Source: Scybalousia_A sp963540815
GTDB taxonomy: Bacteria; Bacteroidota; Bacteroidia; Bacteroidales; P3
Assembly (NCBI GenBank): GCA_963540815.1
Contig: CAUTQY010000004.1
Coordinates: forward strand, 1 to 64,000
Reading direction: 5' to 3'
Length of the DNA: 64,000 nt
The notes under the pieces: model-generated
Database searches by the model: none
What the model was told of the DNA's origin: nothing
Seen by the model: the letters and a program-made list of their open reading frames with translations, nothing else
Position numbers and translations under genes: made by a program
Shown: in pieces, positions 60,130-64,000 of the stretch
How positions within the stretch are numbered: position 1 is the stretch's first letter
Layout: every line of letters starts with the position of its first letter

Positions 60130-62067
60130 TTATTCCGCAAGTTCTTTTCTTATTTCGTTATTAAGATATTCCGCAAAACTTTCCACACCCATTACTCCCT
60201 TATCTCCGATGTATTTCTCTCGCACGGACACTGTATTTTCCGTTTGCTCTTTTTCTCCGACAATAAGCATATACCTGATTTTTTTCAATTCGGCATCTCT
60301 TACCTTCCTGCCAGTCTTTTCATTTCTATTATCTATGTCTCCTCTAAGTCCGGCTTGTTCCAAAATACTTTTAACTTTTTGTGCATATTGTTCGTATTTT
60401 TCGCTAATAGGCAATATGATAAATTGGTCGGGGGCAAGCCAAAGGGGAAACTCTCCTGCCGTATGCTCCAACAAAACGGCTACGAATCTTTCCATGCTAC
60501 CAAAAGGCGCCCTATGTATCATTACCGGACGATGTTTGAGATTGTCTGCTCCGGTATACTCCAATTGGAAACGCTCCGGTAAATTATAATCTACTTGTAT
60601 GGTACCAAGTTGCCATTTTCTTCCCAAAGCATCCTTAACCATAAAATCCAACTTCGGTCCGTAGAAAGCGGCTTCACCTATTTCGGTAATGGTTTTTAAT
60701 CCTTTCTCTTCCGTAGCCTCAATAATTGCCTTTTCAGCCCTTTCCCAAACTTCATCGGAACCTATATATTTTTCCTTATCCTCCGGGTCACTCAAAGAAA
60801 TTTGGGCAATATAGTCCTCAAATTTCAGCGTCTTAAAAATGTAGAGTACTATATCTATGACTTTACAAAATTCTTCTTTTAGTTGTTCCGGAGTGCAGAA
60901 AATATGAGCGTCATCTTGAGTAAAGCACCTTACCCTTGTCAAACCGTGTAACTCTCCGCTCATTTCATACCTGTAAACCGTGCCGAATTCCGCTATTCTA
61001 CAAGGTAAATCCTTATATGATTTCGGACTTAGTTTGTATATCTCACAATGATGAGGGCAGTTCATGGGTTTTAACATGTATTCTTCTCCCTCGTTTGGCG
61101 TTTTTATTATTTGAAAAGAATCTTTGCCATATTTCTGAAAGTGCCCGCTTGTCTTATATAAATTGACATTTCCTATATGCGGAGTAATGACTTGTTGATA
61201 CCCGTATTGTTTTTGTACTTTCGTTAGAAAATCTTGAAGTCTGTTTCTCAAATCCGTACCCTTGGGCAACCACAAAGGCAAACCTGCTCCCACATTTTGA
61301 GAAAAAGCAAATAACTCCATTTCCTTACCAAGCTTTCTATGGTCTCGCTTTTTAGCCTCCTCCAATAAAGCAAGGTATTCATCAAGCTCTTTTTTCTTTG
61401 GGAAAGTAATGGCATACAAACGTGTAAGTTGCTCTCTGTGTTCGTCACCTCGCCAATAAGCACCAGCCAAAGAAGTTATCTTTATTGCCTTTATAGGAGA
61501 AAAATCTATTAAGTGGGGTCCTCTGCAAAGGTCAATAAAATCCCCGCTTTCGTAAAAAGTTATAGTGCCGTCTTGCAAAGCGTCAATTAATTCTACCTTA
61601 TATTTTTCCCCTCTTTTGGTAAAGAAATCCAAGGCCTCTTGCTTGGAAACATTATGTCTGACAAGCTTAACACCCTGCTTTACCAACTCTTTCATTTTTT
61701 CCTCTATTCTGGTAAAATCCTCCGTAGAAAGCGTTTGATTGCCAAAATCTATATCGTAATAAAAACCGTTTTCTATAGCCGGCCCTATGCCGAATTTGGC
61801 ATTTGGGTACAAAGCCTGCACAGCAGAAGCCAACAAATGGGCGGAAGAATGCCAAAAAGTTTTTTTGCCGTCTTCATCGTTCCAAGTATTCAATTTTAAA
61901 TAACAATCCTTTTGTATCGGTCTGTTTAAATCGGTAATCTGTCCGTCTATAGTGGCAGAAAGTACATTACGTGCCAACCCTTCGCTAATACTCTTTGCAA
62001 CTTCCAAAGAAGTTACATTTTCATTATATTGTCTTACACTACCATCAGGTAAGGTTATATTTATCAT
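60130..62067 (-). CDS. thrS: Threonyl-tRNA synthetase
   Basis: The 645-residue enzyme charges tRNA-Thr. It has an N-terminal TGS domain (about 1-62), the editing domain with HSSAHLLASAVQ and CRGPHL zinc-like residues, the class II core (motif 2 GLTRVRCFTQDDAHIF; zinc site MNCPHHCEIYK) and the anticodon domain. The length is standard. infC follows after 51 nt. The usual rpmI and rplT genes do not follow infC here. Confidence 0.97.
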   Translation of the reverse strand: MINITLPDGSVRQYNENVTSLEVAKSISEGLARNVLSATIDGQITDLNRPIQKDCYLKLNTWNDEDGKKTFWHSSAHLLASAVQALYPNAKFGIGPAIENGFYYDIDFGNQTLSTEDFTRIEEKMKELVKQGVKLVRHNVSKQEALDFFTKRGEKYKVELIDALQDGTITFYESGDFIDLCRGPHLIDFSPIKAIKITSLAGAYWRGDEHREQLTRLYAITFPKKKELDEYLALLEEAKKRDHRKLGKEMELFAFSQNVGAGLPLWLPKGTDLRNRLQDFLTKVQKQYGYQQVITPHIGNVNLYKTSGHFQKYGKDSFQIIKTPNEGEEYMLKPMNCPHHCEIYKLSPKSYKDLPCRIAEFGTVYRYEMSGELHGLTRVRCFTQDDAHIFCTPEQLKEEFCKVIDIVLYIFKTLKFEDYIAQISLSDPEDKEKYIGSDEVWERAEKAIIEATEEKGLKTITEIGEAAFYGPKLDFMVKDALGRKWQLGTIQVDYNLPERFQLEYTGADNLKHRPVMIHRAPFGSMERFVAVLLEHTAGEFPLWLAPDQFIILPISEKYEQYAQKVKSILEQAGLRGDIDNRNEKTGRKVRDAELKKIRYMLIVGEKEQTENTVSVREKYIGDKGVMGVESFAEYLNNEIRKELAE

Positions 62068-62158
62068 ATATTTTTTCTTTTTATTTCTCTTATAAGGCTA
62101 AGTCAAAATAAAGCTTTTTTTTATTCACTCTCTATATTATATAGCACAAGAGTGGTTG

Positions 62159-62166
62159 CAAAATTA
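62159..62166 (-). promoter_or_regulatory. -7 box of thrS-infC
   Basis: Minus-strand TAATTTTG followed by CAACC, giving a leader of about 85 nt before thrS. No clear -33 element. Confidence 0.5.
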
Positions 62167-62255
62167 CAATTTTTTTTCACAACTATATTTTTTTTTGTTA
62201 TTTTTATAAAAATAAAATGTCACACAAGTGTTTTTCTTTCAATATAATATATTTG

Positions 62256-62263
62256 TATCTTTG
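62256..62263 (+). promoter_or_regulatory. -7 box of the pseudouridine synthase gene
   Basis: TATCTTTG followed by CAAAC, 23 nt before the ATG at 62287. Confidence 0.55.
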
Positions 62264-62286
62264 CAAACGTATATTTGTAAAGATTT

Positions 62287-63315
62287 ATGATTAACGAAAT
62301 AAATACCGAAGAGTTATACGAAAACCATCGTATTATAGTGGAGAAAGGACAAAAACTTTTAAGAATGGATAAGTATCTTATGCTGAGAATAGAAAACACC
62401 TCACGCAATAAGATACAACAGGCAGCAAGAGCCAACTGCATAAAAGTCAATTCTCAAAGTGTAAAACCGAACTACAAGGTAAAGCCGGGCGATGTTATTC
62501 AAATTTTCTTAACAAGAGAACCACGCAATACTGAAATTATACCGCAAAACATTCCCTTGGATATTGTCTATGAGGATGACGATTTGATAATAATTAACAA
62601 ACCTATGGGAATGGTAGTCCATCCTGCCTATGGGAATTATGATAAAACTTTGGTAAATGCTTTGGAATGGCATTTTCAACACTCCGAAAATAAAGATACC
62701 GATAAAGAAATACATCCTCTTTTGGTTCACAGAATAGATAAAGACACAACAGGATTGATTGTTGTTGCAAAGAACGAAGAGAGTCAAACTATATTGGCCA
62801 AACAATTTTATTATCATACAATAGAGAGAACTTATACTGCCTTGGTTTGGGGAAATTTTCCGGATAATGAGGGAACAATAGATAAAAATGTTGCACGCGA
62901 TAGTAAGGACAGAAAAAAAATGGCAACATATATTGACCCCGAAAAAGGAAAAAGAGCAATAACACATTGGAAAGTTTTGGAAAGATTCGGATACGCAACT
63001 TTAATACAATGTAGTTTGGAGACCGGCAGAACACATCAAATACGCGTACACCTTATGAGCGAGGGACACCCTCTTTTCAATGATGCTACCTACGGAGGCG
63101 ACAGGATATTAAAGGGAACTACTTTTTCAAAATACAAACAGTTTATTCTGAATTGCTTTGAAATTCTTCCCCGTCAGGCTCTCCATGCAACAACATTGGG
63201 CTTTAAACATCCCATAACAAACAAGGAGGTATTTTTTTCTTCGGCTTTGCCGAGTGATATGCAACAAGTCATAGAAAAATGGGAAAAATACACTCAAAAC
63301 AAAAATTTTACCTGA
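62287..63315 (+). CDS. rluD: RluA-family 23S rRNA pseudouridine synthase (RluD-like)
   Basis: The 342-residue protein has an N-terminal S4 RNA-binding domain (RMDKYLMLRIENTSRNKIQQA) and an RluA-type catalytic domain with the nucleophile D151 in VHRIDKDTTGLIVV. GRTHQIRVHLMSEGHPL is the conserved late motif. It would isomerise uridines of the 23S rRNA helix 69 region if it is RluD; RluC-type specificity is possible. The gene appears complete. Confidence 0.9.
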   Translation: MINEINTEELYENHRIIVEKGQKLLRMDKYLMLRIENTSRNKIQQAARANCIKVNSQSVKPNYKVKPGDVIQIFLTREPRNTEIIPQNIPLDIVYEDDDLIIINKPMGMVVHPAYGNYDKTLVNALEWHFQHSENKDTDKEIHPLLVHRIDKDTTGLIVVAKNEESQTILAKQFYYHTIERTYTALVWGNFPDNEGTIDKNVARDSKDRKKMATYIDPEKGKRAITHWKVLERFGYATLIQCSLETGRTHQIRVHLMSEGHPLFNDATYGGDRILKGTTFSKYKQFILNCFEILPRQALHATTLGFKHPITNKEVFFSSALPSDMQQVIEKWEKYTQNKNFT

Positions 63316-63422
63316 TTTTTTTTACCATTTCCTTAATTTTTATATAAAATATTTGGTTTATACAAAAAAATATACATACCCTTGCAACTAGCTCACGTCG
63401 ATAAGTAAATTAATAGATAATA

Positions 63423-64000
63423 ATGTTTAACTTTAAAATTCGTTTTTACAATGAAAAAAAATTATTAGTTACGTCCAGATTAGCTGTGACCATTTTAGCA
63501 ATTATCACATTGTTTGTCGCTTGCAACAATGATGAAGACGGAAGAGACGTTGCCGAAAAATTAGAACTAAAAAGGTACAATAAATGCCAAAGGACCTATA
63601 ATCGTTATAATGAGAGGTCGTCTTATGGGTAATCCTTTTACAGGATATTGTGTCGGAAATAGGGGAATTTGTGTTCTTCTTTTCCATAGAAACTACAGAC
63701 CGTCTTCTGTTTTAGAAGATATTACATTTGCGACTTTGCAAAATAACTCAAAAAACAAATCTCTAACACTAAAAATAGATTACTCCATGAGTTCCGGTAC
63801 AGAGAAAAGTTATTGGAGCAAAGACATAAATAATGGGTATGTAGAGCTCTTTTCCGATATCATTTTGTCCGATAATTCTCTATTAGAGGAAATTAATGCA
63901 AAAAATAATACTCTATTAAAACAGTATAAGGATAAACAACTTAAGCCTTATAGTTCTTGCGATGTATTACAAAAAAACCTTGATGATACGAATTTTAATA
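63423..64000 (+). pseudogene. Lipoprotein gene with internal frameshift, cut by window end
   Basis: The first frame (63423-63632) encodes a lipoprotein signal (ILAIITLFVACNNDED) and ends after 69 codons. From about 63571 another frame is open to the window end (GTINAKGPIIVIMRGRLM..., then LEDITFATLQNN and YSSCDVLQ). The two frames meet at an A5 run (CTAAAAAGG, 63567-63575), where one extra or missing A would join them into one secreted protein. It may be a true pseudogene, a sequencing error, or ribosomal slippage at A-AAA-AGG. I do not recognise the family. Confidence 0.55.

Noticed and set aside
62068..62158. A leader regulator (T-box or similar) before thrS
   Set aside because: The 90-nt AT-rich leader shows no T-box or specifier-like conserved words.

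Overview
The window looks like a chromosomal segment of an anaerobic Bacteroidota, most likely Bacteroidales. It is AT-rich and gene-dense. Many promoters carry the Bacteroidetes-type -7 box (TAnnTTTG, usually followed by CAA). Several families are typical of or restricted to the phylum: type IX secretion (PorZ, PorQ, PorP, PorK), a T9SS C-terminal sorting domain protein, DUF4290, DUF4249 next to a TonB receptor, and OmpA-type lipid/peptidoglycan proteins. No rRNA, tRNA, CRISPR array or prophage was recognised.

Layout. 1-368 is a cluster of short dispersed repeats. 369-8919 (+) holds prfA, porZ, recO, a DUF4290 gene, murA, an arginase-fold protein with altered metal motifs, and an NtrC-like regulator without a DNA-binding domain. 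8923-15075 (-) is an envelope operon: secreted nitroreductase, TonB receptor, DUF4249 lipoprotein, thioredoxin-fold protein, and a dolichol-phosphate-mannose-synthase-like glycosyltransferase. 15180-20496 is a lysine-fermentation block (kamE, kamD, kdd) with a divergent hydG gene embedded in it. Next come a nitroreductase and thyA (+), then on the minus strand a TSCPD protein, radA, a DUF799/DUF4810 lipoprotein pair, glutathione peroxidase, porQ, a VWA membrane protein and a DnaJ/TerB protein. cca (+), a Usp-like protein, a rhomboid protease and topoisomerase IV subunit A follow, then aguB-aguA (agmatine to putrescine), a peptidase-like/beta-barrel fusion and a 2-hydroxyacid dehydrogenase. 41780-46900 (-) is a TolC/HlyD/ABC-2 export operon. 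miaA and an OmpA-family gene lead to a T9SS cargo gene, a decayed DNA methyltransferase/restriction locus, porK and porP. 55018-59301 (-) is an LPS and cell-wall operon (lptB, polysaccharide deacetylase, hldD, kdsC, rlpA). 59506-62067 is thrS-infC, followed by rluD-type pseudouridine synthase (+) and a frameshifted lipoprotein gene running off the end.

How the genes work together. KamDE and Kdd are two successive steps of the 3,5-diaminohexanoate lysine fermentation pathway. Their two promoters have the same architecture (TTTG-N19-TAACTTTG). HydG between them supplies part of the [FeFe]-hydrogenase cofactor, which would fit disposal of reductant as H2. PorZ, PorQ, PorP and PorK are parts of one secretion machine that would export the cargo at 49144-51129; porL, porM and porN are not in their usual place after porK.

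Most unusual structures. (i) Two 158-bp copies of a MITE-like element, in opposite orientation about 7.7 kb apart, each with terminal inverted repeats; one copy also contains a perfect 41-nt internal palindrome. One copy lies inside a perfect 27-bp inverted repeat built from a different dispersed repeat family. (ii) The decayed restriction-modification remnant directly downstream of porPK. (iii) A DUF799 lipoprotein with a very long charged coiled coil. (iv) A degenerate M28-peptidase domain fused to an outer-membrane barrel. I did not find a clear, wholly new multi-gene defence or mobile system in this window.
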